Source: JAVVSK01 sp036654235
Lineage (GTDB): Bacteria; Bacillota; Clostridia; Christensenellales; CAG-138
DNA: 64,000 bases
NCBI GenBank assembly: GCA_036654235.1
Contig: JAVVSK010000001.1
Location: forward strand, 122,490 to 186,489
Reading direction: 5' to 3'
Shown: piece by piece, positions 8,282-17,252 of the stretch
How positions within the stretch are numbered: the stretch's first letter is position 1
Layout: each line of letters opens with the position of its first letter
The notes under the pieces: generated by a model
What the model saw: only the letters and a program-made list of their open reading frames with translations
Database searches by the model: none
What the model was told of the DNA's origin: nothing
Made by a program: the position numbers and the translations under genes

Positions 8282-8910
8282 AATTTTGTTCTAAAGGTAT
8301 ATGGGTTGTTGTTTTTTTCATATTCGAGGGTTGTTTCTCTTTCATGCCCGGGAAATACTTTAAAATCCCCGGGAAGAGCGTAAAGCTTAAAGGTTATCGA
8401 ATCAAGTATATCTTCTTCGCTTCCACCGGGAAGATCGGTACGACCAATTCCTAAATTAAACAAGGTATCTCCTGAAAATATTATTTTTTCTTTATCCAGT
8501 ACATAGCATACGCTACCGCGCGAATGCCCCGGGGTATGAATGGCGCGAAAATGAAGAGCGGCGGCATCAAACTCATAATTATCGTCGAAGGTTACGTCCG
8601 GGGGACATTTTTCAACCGAAAAGCCCGAAAACACTCCGAGATTTTTCCGGTCGCTTTCCAAAGCATCGGCATCGTCCTTTTGTATTATTACGGTTGCTAA
8701 AAATTCATCTTTAATGCGCTTTAAACCGAGGATATGATCAAAATGACCGTGAGTTAAGAGTATGTGAGTACAAGTGAGTGCGCGTGCTCTCAACAGCTCT
8801 ATAACTTCTTTTGAACTTCCCGGATCTATAACGACGCAAGTTTTATTGTTTCCGGTAATTATATATGTATTTACTTCAATTGGTCCTGTTTTTAATGAAT
8901 AAATATTCAT
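8278..8910 (-). CDS. MBL-fold metallohydrolase (glyoxalase II-like)
   Basis: 210 residues with the metallo-beta-lactamase metal motif THGHFDH (about 53-59), a later HTPGHSRGS and FSGDTLF, and a C-terminal PGHERETT histidine. All seven usual zinc or iron ligands seem present. This compact form resembles YcbL/glyoxalase II-like hydrolases that cleave thioesters. The substrate is not known. The gene precedes hemZ with a 4-base overlap and follows dtd after an 80-base gap. Confidence 0.88.
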   Translation of the reverse strand: MNIYSLKTGPIEVNTYIITGNNKTCVVIDPGSSKEVIELLRARALTCTHILLTHGHFDHILGLKRIKDEFLATVIIQKDDADALESDRKNLGVFSGFSVEKCPPDVTFDDNYEFDAAALHFRAIHTPGHSRGSVCYVLDKEKIIFSGDTLFNLGIGRTDLPGGSEEDILDSITFKLYALPGDFKVFPGHERETTLEYEKNNNPYTFRTKL

Positions 8911-8990
8911 GAGCGCTCCTATGTGAAATATTTTTTATCTATGCGATATTCGATTAGTCGCAGCTTAAAATAAAAAGCCGATTTTTATCA

Positions 8991-9440
8991 TTAAAATGTT
9001 TTTCTGCTGTCCAATAATATTGTAACCGGTCCCTCGTTTACAAGTTCAACTTCCATATCCGCTCCGAAAACCCCCGTTTTAATTGGTATAAAAAAAGCTT
9101 CGAGCTTTGATTTTACGGTATTTAAGAGTGGTACGGCAAATTCAGGGCGCGCCGCAGAGGCGAACCCGGGTCTGTTTCCCTTTCGCGCATCTCCTATTAA
9201 CGTAAATTGAGATACTAAAAGAATTTCCCCACCAACGTCAGTAATAGATAGGTTCATCTTTCCGGCTTCATCCGAAAAAATGCGTAGGTGCGCAAGTTTT
9301 TCGGCGATATAATTAGCGTCCGTTTCTAAATCGCCGTTCACCGCGCAAATTAGAACCATAAATCCTTTTGCGATATTTGCAACAGTTTCGCCGTCAATAT
9401 TTACGCTCGCGCGATTTACTCTTTGAACTACTGCTCTCAT
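8991..9440 (-). CDS. dtd: D-aminoacyl-tRNA deacylase
   Basis: 149 residues, full length. It starts MRAVVQRVNRASV, has the VSQFTL catalytic segment in the middle and the C-terminal NEGPVT motif that recognises chirality. The enzyme removes D-amino acids (and glycine from tRNA-Ala) from mischarged tRNAs. It overlaps the relA stop by 4 bases (ATGA). The relA-dtd order is common in Firmicutes. Confidence 0.95.
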   Translation of the reverse strand: MRAVVQRVNRASVNIDGETVANIAKGFMVLICAVNGDLETDANYIAEKLAHLRIFSDEAGKMNLSITDVGGEILLVSQFTLIGDARKGNRPGFASAARPEFAVPLLNTVKSKLEAFFIPIKTGVFGADMEVELVNEGPVTILLDSRKTF

Positions 9441-11599
9441 CCGGCAGTCCTATAAACATCGGTAACTGACGGAACTTTTCTTAGCTCTCTAAATACGCGT
9501 TCAAGGCTTTTGGCGCTTCCAATCTCAAAAGAAAGATTTATTCTGCCTTCCGCGTTTGTTTCCTGACGCGCTACCATTGTCAACAGATTTATGTTCATTG
9601 TGACAAAGAGCTGCGCTATATCGTTTACCATGCCTACGCGCTCCGCACATTCGACGCATATATGTACCGTATATTTTTCAGCAGCCTCATCCAGCCATTC
9701 GACTTCGACTATGCGTTCCGGCTCGCTTTTTAGGTCATGAGCGTTCGGACAATCCTCACGGTGAACCGAAACCCCTCGTCCACGGGTTATGTATCCAAAT
9801 ATAGAGTCTCCGGGGAGAGGGGAGCAGCAGAGGGCAAAGTGCGTACTCATAGTTGGGTCGCCTTTTACGGAAACGCCATTTGCGAGGCGTATTCGGATAG
9901 GGGGGAGGGACGGGGCATCCGGTACGGAGGTCGCGAGCTCATCCTTTACCTCGTCACGGTAGTTTTTCATTAGTGCATGAAAAATCTGAGATGAGGTTAA
10001 GCCTCCATAGCCTATCGCCGCATAGACATCGTCTATTTTCGGCATATTATAATGCTTTAGTGTATCTGTAAAATATTCAGGCTTTATAAGATCGCTGAGC
10101 TTTATATTTTGACGCTTTGCCGCCTCAGACAGCATTGATTTTCCACGTTCAATATTTTCCTCACGATTTTGGCGTTTAAACCAGGCACGTATTTTTGTTT
10201 TTGCCTGCTGCGTTTTAACCATATTTAACCAGTCTCTGCTTGGGTTTTCGTGAGAACCGGTTATTATCTCAACAACATCGTTCGTTTTTAATTTATAGTC
10301 AAGCCGGACGATAGATCCGTTTACTTTTGCATGCTGCGCTTTATGCCCAACGTTCGTATGAATTTTATAGGCAAAGTCGAGAGGGGTAGAACCCATAGGA
10401 AGATCTATTATTTCTCCGGTAGGAGTTACAACGAAAACATATTCCGAGAAAAAATCTTTTTGTATATTTTCAACGAGGTCGACGGCATTTCCGGAATCGT
10501 TCTCCATCTCAAGAGCCTGACGAAGCCACGAAATTCGCATATCGAATTTCGTTTGATCTTCTCTGCCTTCTTTATACATCCAGTGCGCGGCGATTCCGTA
10601 TTCGGCGGTTTTATGCATCTCCGCCGTACGGATTTGAACCTCGAAGGGAAGCCCGTATTCGGAGAGCAGTGTTGTATGAATAGACTGATACATATTTGGC
10701 TTAGGGGTCGCAATATAGTCTTTAAAGCGTCCGGGAATTGGGCGCCAATTATTATGTATTATACATAGTGCGGCGTAACATTCCTGTTGTGTATTGACGA
10801 TTACGCGAAGCGCCGTAAGATCGAATATTTCATCTATATTTACGTTTTGCTTGCTGATTTTTCTGTAAATACTATAGAGATGTTTGGGTCGACCGTTTAT
10901 TTTCGCTTCTATACCTATGTTATGAAGCTCTCTTTTAATGGTTTCCATAGTTGTTTCGAGAAGCTGCATTCTTTGCATCTGCTGTGGCTCTATCGCGGTT
11001 TTTAATTTATTATAGTCATCGGGGTATAGATATTTAAGGCAAAGATCCTCAAGTTCGCATTTTATAGCGCCCATTCCAAATCTATGCGCGAGGGGTGCGT
11101 AAACATCGAGAGTTTCCTTAGCTTTTCTTATTTGTTTTTCGCGCGGGCAAGAATCAAGCGTGCGCATATTGTGTAGTCTATCGGTTAATTTTATTATTAC
11201 AACACGCATTTCTTTTGCTATTGCAACGAACATTTTTCTAAGGTTTTCCGCCTGTGCCTCTTCTTTAGAAACTATGGTTCGCATATTGGTTTGGGTAAGC
11301 TTGGTTACACCGTCCACCATCGTTGCCACGGCTGTTCCGAATCGCTTTTCGACAATTTCATAGGTTATTCCGTCGCCATCTTCAATAACGTCATGCAAAA
11401 GTCCGGCTATAACGGTGTTGCAGTCTAAGCCTATTTCAAAGAGTATTTTTGCTACTACTAAAGGGTGCGTTATATATGGATCGCCCGATTCTCGCATTTG
11501 CCCGGAATGTACGTCGCTCGCAAAAGCTATAGCGTCCTTTATTCTTTCAATTTCCTCAGCGGAATATTTGGTTTTGCATAATGTTAAAAGCTCGTCCAC
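9437..11599 (-). CDS. relA: Bifunctional (p)ppGpp synthetase/hydrolase
   Basis: 720 residues with the full long-RSH architecture. The HD hydrolase domain shows HDVIED (about 68-73) and LHNMRTL. The synthetase domain follows (about 240-350, RVIVNTQQECYA and KDYIATPKPNMYQSIHT). A TGS domain (VFVVTPTGEIIDLPMGSTP) lies near 390-450 and an ACT domain is at the end. Both catalytic halves look intact, so the protein should make and degrade the stringent-response alarmone at the ribosome. It is first in the relA-dtd-MBL-hemZ run. Confidence 0.95.
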   Translation of the reverse strand: MDELLTLCKTKYSAEEIERIKDAIAFASDVHSGQMRESGDPYITHPLVVAKILFEIGLDCNTVIAGLLHDVIEDGDGITYEIVEKRFGTAVATMVDGVTKLTQTNMRTIVSKEEAQAENLRKMFVAIAKEMRVVIIKLTDRLHNMRTLDSCPREKQIRKAKETLDVYAPLAHRFGMGAIKCELEDLCLKYLYPDDYNKLKTAIEPQQMQRMQLLETTMETIKRELHNIGIEAKINGRPKHLYSIYRKISKQNVNIDEIFDLTALRVIVNTQQECYAALCIIHNNWRPIPGRFKDYIATPKPNMYQSIHTTLLSEYGLPFEVQIRTAEMHKTAEYGIAAHWMYKEGREDQTKFDMRISWLRQALEMENDSGNAVDLVENIQKDFFSEYVFVVTPTGEIIDLPMGSTPLDFAYKIHTNVGHKAQHAKVNGSIVRLDYKLKTNDVVEIITGSHENPSRDWLNMVKTQQAKTKIRAWFKRQNREENIERGKSMLSEAAKRQNIKLSDLIKPEYFTDTLKHYNMPKIDDVYAAIGYGGLTSSQIFHALMKNYRDEVKDELATSVPDAPSLPPIRIRLANGVSVKGDPTMSTHFALCCSPLPGDSIFGYITRGRGVSVHREDCPNAHDLKSEPERIVEVEWLDEAAEKYTVHICVECAERVGMVNDIAQLFVTMNINLLTMVARQETNAEGRINLSFEIGSAKSLERVFRELRKVPSVTDVYRTAG

Positions 11600-12012
11600 T
11601 TTTTCTCCCTTAAAAAACAGTCATTTGTCAATATACCCAATTGAAAATAAAAAGCATTTAGATTGATAATAAACATACGCCGCAAATCTATTTATTCGCC
11701 TTTGGTTTTTTGGGCAACTACTTTTTTCGACAAACACGCTTATCAATTAATACAATAGGGGTCATATACCTAATTATATGTTGACTTGCAATGAGGCGTG
11801 ATTTTTTTAACTTAAGCCAGCAATTGTATTTTTCCCATCATTACGTGTATTAATTTACAAACCTGATAATTTTCTCATTATAGAACATTTTGCGGAGAAA
11901 ATAAAGCGGAAATTCAAATTTTTTGCGTTCCATTCCCTTTAAAGCTAATTCCACGAGCCATATTAAAATTTATGTATAGTATCCGGACTTTATAATCCAA
12001 CTTTGAAAAGTA
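11600..12012. other. AT-rich divergent intergenic region
   Basis: A 413-base region between the divergent relA and GT39-like genes. No small gene, strong hairpin or repeat was recognised. It must hold the relA promoter, but no confident -35/-10 pair was found on the minus strand. Confidence 0.5.
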
Positions 12013-12041
12013 TTGACATGAATGATTTTTTTTAGTATAAT
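12013..12041 (+). promoter_or_regulatory. SigA-type promoter of the GT39-like gene
   Basis: TTGACA (12013-12018) and TATAAT (12036-12041) are both perfect consensus hexamers with a 17-base spacer. They lie 55 bases before the start codon. Confidence 0.85.
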
Positions 12042-12096
12042 GTATAAATAATGGAAATGTTTTCTAAAAAAATGTTACTATTGGGGGATTAAACAA

Positions 12097-13638
12097 ATGT
12101 GGAAAAATATAAGCAAAATATTATTACTTATATTCGCGATAATTTTCACCATTACCTTTGCAATAATACTGCTAAAAATATTTATAACAAATAACTATAT
12201 GTTCAATAGAACCGTGGTTATATTGGGCATAGTCGGTTTTATAACAGCACTCATATTTTTATCATATGTGTTTAAACGCTTCGAGACGTTTTTCGAAAAA
12301 AAATATAAAATAATATTGCCTGTCTTTATGGTTCTTATGCTGGGAGTTCAAATAGCTATGGCTTTTGCTATGCGCTTTTCGCCCGCGTTCGATCTCGGAG
12401 CTGTATATAATGGCGCGGTTGAATGGGTAAATACCGGAACGTTTTCTTCGCAATATGAATACTATTATTTTTTCCCAAACAATCTCGGTGCTATGACTGT
12501 ATATTTTGGAATATTTAGCATTGCGCGAGCTTTCGGGATAACCGATTATTTTATCGTAGCTTCGGTTATAAACGCTATTTGTTCCGTGCTCATGATGCTT
12601 TTTGCCGCACTTGCGGTTAAAAAAATATTTTCGACTAGGCTCTCAATGTTGATGCTCGTAATATTGTCATTGAGCTTACCTTTTTACTCTATTGCTCCCG
12701 CTTTTTATACGGATGCACTCTCAATGTTGTTTCCGGTATTGGTGTTTTACCTTTTTCTGCGTGCAGACGACGATGCGCTCCCCGTAAAAAAACGCGTATT
12801 ATACGGGCTTCTAATGGGGCTTTTTGCCGCACTTGGTATACTTATAAAATTTACCGTTATGATAGCGCCAATTGCGATATTTATATATTTACTTTTAAAG
12901 GGTCGCTTTAAAAATTTGCTTATATTCTCAGCAACTTCGGTTTCGATAATTTTACTTACTCTTTTTGCATTAAACGCCATTATATATCCAGCACATCTAG
13001 ATAAGGATGTCGCCCATATTAAAAACACGCCCTTGCTTCATTGGACGATGATGGGATTATCGGAAGACGGAAAGTATAACCCAAACGACTATGTATTTAC
13101 GCGTTCATTTGAAAATCCGAACGAGAGGGATGAGGCGATAAAGAATGAAATAAAAAATCGCATAGAAAAAATGGGCTTTAAAGGGACAGCCGCGTTGTTT
13201 TTAAATAAAGCATCGCTTTGTTTCGGTGAAGCGACATATGCTTCATCCGATTTTTTAGATGATTCTCCCGCTAATAATACCGATTTGCATAAGTTTCTCT
13301 TATATAATGGAGAAAATTTTCATACCTACCGAGATCTTTGTAGTATTTCATATTTTTCATGCATGATTCTTATGATTATTTGCGGAATGCGGATTGCTCT
13401 TTCTTTTAAAAAAGGAGTGCAGCCAATGCTTATCCCAATCCTATGTATATTCGGAATAATGCTGTTTTTGCTGTTTTGGGAAACGAACGGACGATACATT
13501 GTTAATTTTATCCCAATGATGCTTATTGCGGCAGTAGGTGGAGTTGACACTATAGACGATAGATTCTTTAAAAATAAAGAGCCTCTTAAAATGGTTAAAT
13601 TAAAGGGAAAAATCGACGAGAATAACGAAAACATTTAA
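12097..13638 (+). CDS. GT39/ArnT-like membrane glycosyltransferase
   Basis: 513 residues with about 11-12 hydrophobic segments. After the first three there is an extracellular loop with an acidic FDLGAVYNGAVEW motif, where GT-C enzymes place their catalytic Asp. YYFFPNNLG and YTDALSMLF follow. The C-terminal half carries a soluble loop and two more membrane segments. This matches dolichyl-phosphate-mannose mannosyltransferase-like proteins that move a lipid-linked sugar onto an outer acceptor. Donor and acceptor are unknown. GGGGG lies upstream of the ATG. The gene is alone, with its own promoter and terminator. Confidence 0.75.
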   Translation: MWKNISKILLLIFAIIFTITFAIILLKIFITNNYMFNRTVVILGIVGFITALIFLSYVFKRFETFFEKKYKIILPVFMVLMLGVQIAMAFAMRFSPAFDLGAVYNGAVEWVNTGTFSSQYEYYYFFPNNLGAMTVYFGIFSIARAFGITDYFIVASVINAICSVLMMLFAALAVKKIFSTRLSMLMLVILSLSLPFYSIAPAFYTDALSMLFPVLVFYLFLRADDDALPVKKRVLYGLLMGLFAALGILIKFTVMIAPIAIFIYLLLKGRFKNLLIFSATSVSIILLTLFALNAIIYPAHLDKDVAHIKNTPLLHWTMMGLSEDGKYNPNDYVFTRSFENPNERDEAIKNEIKNRIEKMGFKGTAALFLNKASLCFGEATYASSDFLDDSPANNTDLHKFLLYNGENFHTYRDLCSISYFSCMILMIICGMRIALSFKKGVQPMLIPILCIFGIMLFLLFWETNGRYIVNFIPMMLIAAVGGVDTIDDRFFKNKEPLKMVKLKGKIDENNENI

Positions 13639-13675
13639 AGAGCATATGAAAAGCGAATAAAAAAGGTTTTAATCT

Positions 13676-13722
13676 AATCGGCAATTGTAATCTTAGAAAA
13701 GATTGCAATTGCCGATTTTCTG
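13676..13722. terminator. Bidirectional terminator between convergent genes
   Basis: AATCGGCAATTGTAATCTT (13676-13694) pairs with 13699-13717 with one wobble around a 4-base loop. T-rich sequence follows on the plus strand. It serves both the GT39-like gene and rdgB. Confidence 0.85.
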
Positions 13723-13725
13723 TCT

Positions 13726-14307
13726 TTAAAGCTGATCTTTTAAGCCGTTTAGCGCTATTCGCCTGTGACTTACTTTGTTTTTTTCCTCGGAGGTAAGTTC
13801 CGCGAATGAACGACCATAGCCCTCGTGGAAAAACAAAGGATCGTAACCGAAACCGTTATCCCCGATTTCCTCTCGTAAGATTTTACCCTCGCAGAAGCCG
13901 ACGCTGATCATATCTTTCATGTTTGGTCTTGCCAATACCATAGCGCATGCGAAACGCGCCGTGCGCACATCGTCATCAATATTCTCCATGAGCTTTAAAA
14001 GCTTTTCGTTATTTTTAACATCGTTATGTTCATCTCCCGCAAATCGCGCAGAATATATTCCTGGTGCTCCGTTTAAAGCATCGACTATTAGCCCACTATC
14101 GTCCGCAAGAGCCGCGTCCGCATCCGAAGATGAAAGTACGGCGTGCGCTTTTTTTGCGGCGTTTTCTTCAAATGTTTTCCCGTCTTCTAGAACGTCGAGG
14201 TCTATGCCGGCTTCCTTCATAGAAAGCACTTCTGAAAACTCGTCGCCCAAAATTTCTTTAATCTCTTTTATCTTGTGCTCGTTATTCGAGGCTATTATAA
14301 GTTTCAT
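13726..14307 (-). CDS. rdgB: XTP/dITP diphosphatase (RdgB/HAM1)
   Basis: 193 residues, full length. It starts MKLIIASNNEHKIKEIKEIL with the substrate-binding SNNxxK motif, and carries LADDSGL and GFGYDPLF. The enzyme removes non-canonical purine nucleotides (ITP, dITP, XTP) from the pool. It is downstream of the gerM homologue on the same strand. In Bacillus subtilis gerM and the rdgB homologue ysnA are also neighbours (gerM-rph-ysnA), so the pair is a conserved context with rph missing here. Confidence 0.93.
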   Translation of the reverse strand: MKLIIASNNEHKIKEIKEILGDEFSEVLSMKEAGIDLDVLEDGKTFEENAAKKAHAVLSSSDADAALADDSGLIVDALNGAPGIYSARFAGDEHNDVKNNEKLLKLMENIDDDVRTARFACAMVLARPNMKDMISVGFCEGKILREEIGDNGFGYDPLFFHEGYGRSFAELTSEEKNKVSHRRIALNGLKDQL

Positions 14308-14452
14308 AATTTTCTCCCTTGTATATAAAATTTTGTTCGGAGTAAAGTACTATAACGTTCTTCTTTAGCGGATATATAAAGGCAGAACGAAGCTTCTGAG
14401 GACGTTTTTTTATTTCGCTTTCAGAAGTAAAAATCAATAGGTAACGATAAAT

Positions 14453-15403
14453 TTAACGATTCGGAGTAAACTCGTTTGGATAAAGTGGCGCTGAAACGTT
14501 TTCGGTATTCTCATATAAAAGCGTTTCTCCTGCAAAAAGTTTAAGCTCGGCAACCGCACCAAATTCACCGGCGATTAAATATAAAGCGTTGTAAAGCGCC
14601 GGAAGCCGTCCCGTTTGATCCGTTTTTAGCGCGAGGGCGATGCTGTTTAGATTTACAGTCGCAATATCATCTACTATAGTGGCAGAAACCAGTTCAACTC
14701 CTTCGCTAAGGCAATTTGTAAGGGCTTTATCGGAGGGACCCTTTAAAAATTCATTTACCGCCAACTCAAAAGTCGGTGACCCTTTAACTATGCGTGTAAC
14801 GGGTACAAACAGGCTTCCCCTTTGATTCGGGAAGTAGAGCGTAAGTTTTGCCGCGTCGCCGACATCAACCGATATGTCCCCGTTTTCAACATTGAGCGAA
14901 TATGCCAACATGTTATTTGAGACGGGCGTACCGTGCGGTAACTTTTTAATTTTCTTTCCGTCAAGCGTTATGCTAACGGTTTTAATTGTCGGGAAAGAAA
15001 CTAAAGTGTTAACGATAGATACTAGCATATTACGTTCATCGGTTTCTGAATTGAGTTTTGGCAGGTTTGTAATGTCCAACTCAGCATTTTCTTTTTCATC
15101 GATCTTCAATGAAAAAGAAACCCCTTCGGGTATCGTCGGGTAAAGTCCCATAGCCGAAGCTGCCGCGTTATTATCTTCGTTAGCTACGAGACATTCCAAA
15201 GCCGCTTTTCCGATACCCTCCTGCCATGGCAGAAGTTTCATCACCGGAACGATCTGTCCATCGGCACTCAAAAAATATATGAGAGTTGCGCGGAGTCCCG
15301 CGTTATCGACGACAGGATCCTCCTCAAAAACAGGTTCGTTTGCGCATGCGCATAACGCTGTCAGGCAAAACGCCAAAATAAGAGCGAGAAACTTTTTTTT
15401 CAT
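14453..15403 (-). CDS. gerM: GerM-like spore germination lipoprotein
   Basis: About 316 residues from MKKKFLALIL; an in-frame TTG nine bases upstream is less likely because GGGG is well placed for the ATG. A lipoprotein signal ends LCAC. Two GerMN domains follow. The first contains YPTIPEGVSFSLKI and later SVSITLDGKKI. The second contains LYFPNQRGSLFVPVTRIV, FLKGPSDKAL and VDDIATVNL. GerM is needed for sporulation and germination in Bacillus, where it helps anchor the SpoIIIA-SpoIIQ channel. The neighbouring rdgB supports the assignment. Confidence 0.85.
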   Translation of the reverse strand: MKKKFLALILAFCLTALCACANEPVFEEDPVVDNAGLRATLIYFLSADGQIVPVMKLLPWQEGIGKAALECLVANEDNNAAASAMGLYPTIPEGVSFSLKIDEKENAELDITNLPKLNSETDERNMLVSIVNTLVSFPTIKTVSITLDGKKIKKLPHGTPVSNNMLAYSLNVENGDISVDVGDAAKLTLYFPNQRGSLFVPVTRIVKGSPTFELAVNEFLKGPSDKALTNCLSEGVELVSATIVDDIATVNLNSIALALKTDQTGRLPALYNALYLIAGEFGAVAELKLFAGETLLYENTENVSAPLYPNEFTPNR

Positions 15404-15464
15404 ATAACACAAACCCCTTTTTGCTTACATAATTAATGCTATTCGTTTTGGGGTCTAATAATGC

Positions 15465-17192
15465 TTATTTTTGAATGCTTTTAACAAATTCCTCGCTCGG
15501 AGTAACGAAAATGGTATGGTTATTTGAGTAGGTTACCATTCCGAGTTTCGCTCCCGAAATCTTTTTTACATATTTTCTCAGTGTATAATCTACCGCAACA
15601 TTTATTCCGTTTTTAGCACTGCTATAAAACGCGGCAAGCATTGCCGCAGAATATAGCGCTTCATTGCTCGGCTCTAAGGTTTTTATAATGCAATGGGAAC
15701 CGGGGACATCCTTAACGTGTAACCAAGTATCGTTTGAAATTGCTATTTTAAAGGTTACGAAGTCATTTTGGACATTGTTTTTGCCGATATAGATCTCCGT
15801 ACCATCCTCTAAAACAAAGCGCAATGGATGCGAAGGCTGAAACTTTTGTTGCTTTTTACCTTTTTCGCGCTTAATAAAGCCAACATCTATTAGCTCTTCG
15901 CGAATCTCGCTGAGTTCAGAATCGAGGGTGCATTTTTCGAGATTGTCCGCCTGAATACGAAGATACATTAGCTCAGATTCTACCGTACCGTACATTTTTC
16001 TCGCCATATCGCGCGAAGCCTTAGCTTTTTGGTACTTTTTATAATAACTTTGTGCATTGTTAACCGGGGTTTTTAGGGGATCTAGATGTATCTCCTCGGT
16101 ATTTACCGGGAAGTTATAATAGTTGTCCGCAATAAGGAGCTTATCACCCTGCTTTAGCTTATATAGGTTAGCTATTATAAGTTCGCCGTAGAGCTTAAAG
16201 TTTTCCGCCTCGGCTTCTCCGTTTATCGCATCACTGTAAAGGGTCAGTTTTTTCTCGCATCGTTCAATATTGTTATCAACAATGCGTTTTAAGGATGATG
16301 CGCGGCGCGAAAAATGCTCTATAACCGCGCGTTCTTTATAAAGCTTATCAAGAGCTTGCGAAACGCTCTGCTCACGCTCATAAAATTTTTCAGACATGTT
16401 AGGCTTAAAAGGTAAAACGGAGCGCGGAATTTTAAATTCATCATATACGGTTACGGGTTCAAATTCGCCCTTCGCGGCCTTAGAGTAAAACGCAGATAGA
16501 CCAAGAGCAATTATTTTGCATTCGATATCGATTAATTTGTTAGCATGATCAATATTTGAGACGAAAGTTGCGATAAGCTCCCGCGCTACTACCGGAGAAA
16601 GACCATAAAAAGCATCCGAAAGTGCTTTATCGGGGCGCTTATTTGTATTTAACGCAGTCAAAAAATCATCGGGAGTGACCTTTATTGGGTCAATCTTATC
16701 GGTTTTTAAAGTTTCATATGAAGCTCCCGGTAAAACAACGCGCACACTCGACATTGCGGGGGTTACGCGCTTTATCGAATCAATTATTTTTTCGTCGTCG
16801 AGCAAAATTATATTGCTGTGTTTACCCATTATTTCAGCAACGAGAACATAGGTCGCTTTTTCATACATGTCGTTCAGCGCCTCAATAGAAATAAGGACGA
16901 CTCTGTCGGAATTTTTTTGTTCTATTCCAATTATTTTACCGCCTAATATGCGTTTTCGAAGCAACATGCAAAATAAAAACGCTTCCATGGGATTTGCTTT
17001 TTTTATGGCGGTGAGTTGAACGCGGCAATTATTCGGAGAAGCGGAAATAAGCAGCGAATAAGTAAGTCCTCCGTTTCGAATTGAGAGTATAATCTCGTCC
17101 TTCTCGGGTTGATTCACCTTGTCTATCTTGCCGCCTATAAGTACCTTTAATTCGTTTACGACGCAAAGAAGCGTCAATCCGTCAACTGCCAT
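15465..17192 (-). CDS. rqcH: RqcH/NFACT ribosome quality control protein
   Basis: 575 residues with the NFACT order. The N domain starts MAVDGLTLLCVVNELK. Helix-hairpin and coiled-coil segments fill the middle (about 280-420). The C-terminal NFACT-R domain has LHVKDVPGSHCII and ends near KKISGAKLGMVTYSNNHTIFV. RqcH binds stalled 50S subunits carrying peptidyl-tRNA and adds poly-alanine tails for degradation. Older annotation calls it fibronectin-binding protein. It is separated from gerM by about 60 bases. Confidence 0.93.
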   Translation of the reverse strand: MAVDGLTLLCVVNELKVLIGGKIDKVNQPEKDEIILSIRNGGLTYSLLISASPNNCRVQLTAIKKANPMEAFLFCMLLRKRILGGKIIGIEQKNSDRVVLISIEALNDMYEKATYVLVAEIMGKHSNIILLDDEKIIDSIKRVTPAMSSVRVVLPGASYETLKTDKIDPIKVTPDDFLTALNTNKRPDKALSDAFYGLSPVVARELIATFVSNIDHANKLIDIECKIIALGLSAFYSKAAKGEFEPVTVYDEFKIPRSVLPFKPNMSEKFYEREQSVSQALDKLYKERAVIEHFSRRASSLKRIVDNNIERCEKKLTLYSDAINGEAEAENFKLYGELIIANLYKLKQGDKLLIADNYYNFPVNTEEIHLDPLKTPVNNAQSYYKKYQKAKASRDMARKMYGTVESELMYLRIQADNLEKCTLDSELSEIREELIDVGFIKREKGKKQQKFQPSHPLRFVLEDGTEIYIGKNNVQNDFVTFKIAISNDTWLHVKDVPGSHCIIKTLEPSNEALYSAAMLAAFYSSAKNGINVAVDYTLRKYVKKISGAKLGMVTYSNNHTIFVTPSEEFVKSIQK

Positions 17193-17252
17193 ATTACCTC
17201 AAAACGGGGCAACGGTTACCCGTGCCCCGCAAATTTTTTTTTTACAAACTGT

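Noticed and set aside
9737..11363. Several plus-strand frames across relA
   Set aside because: Shadows of the relA coding sequence.
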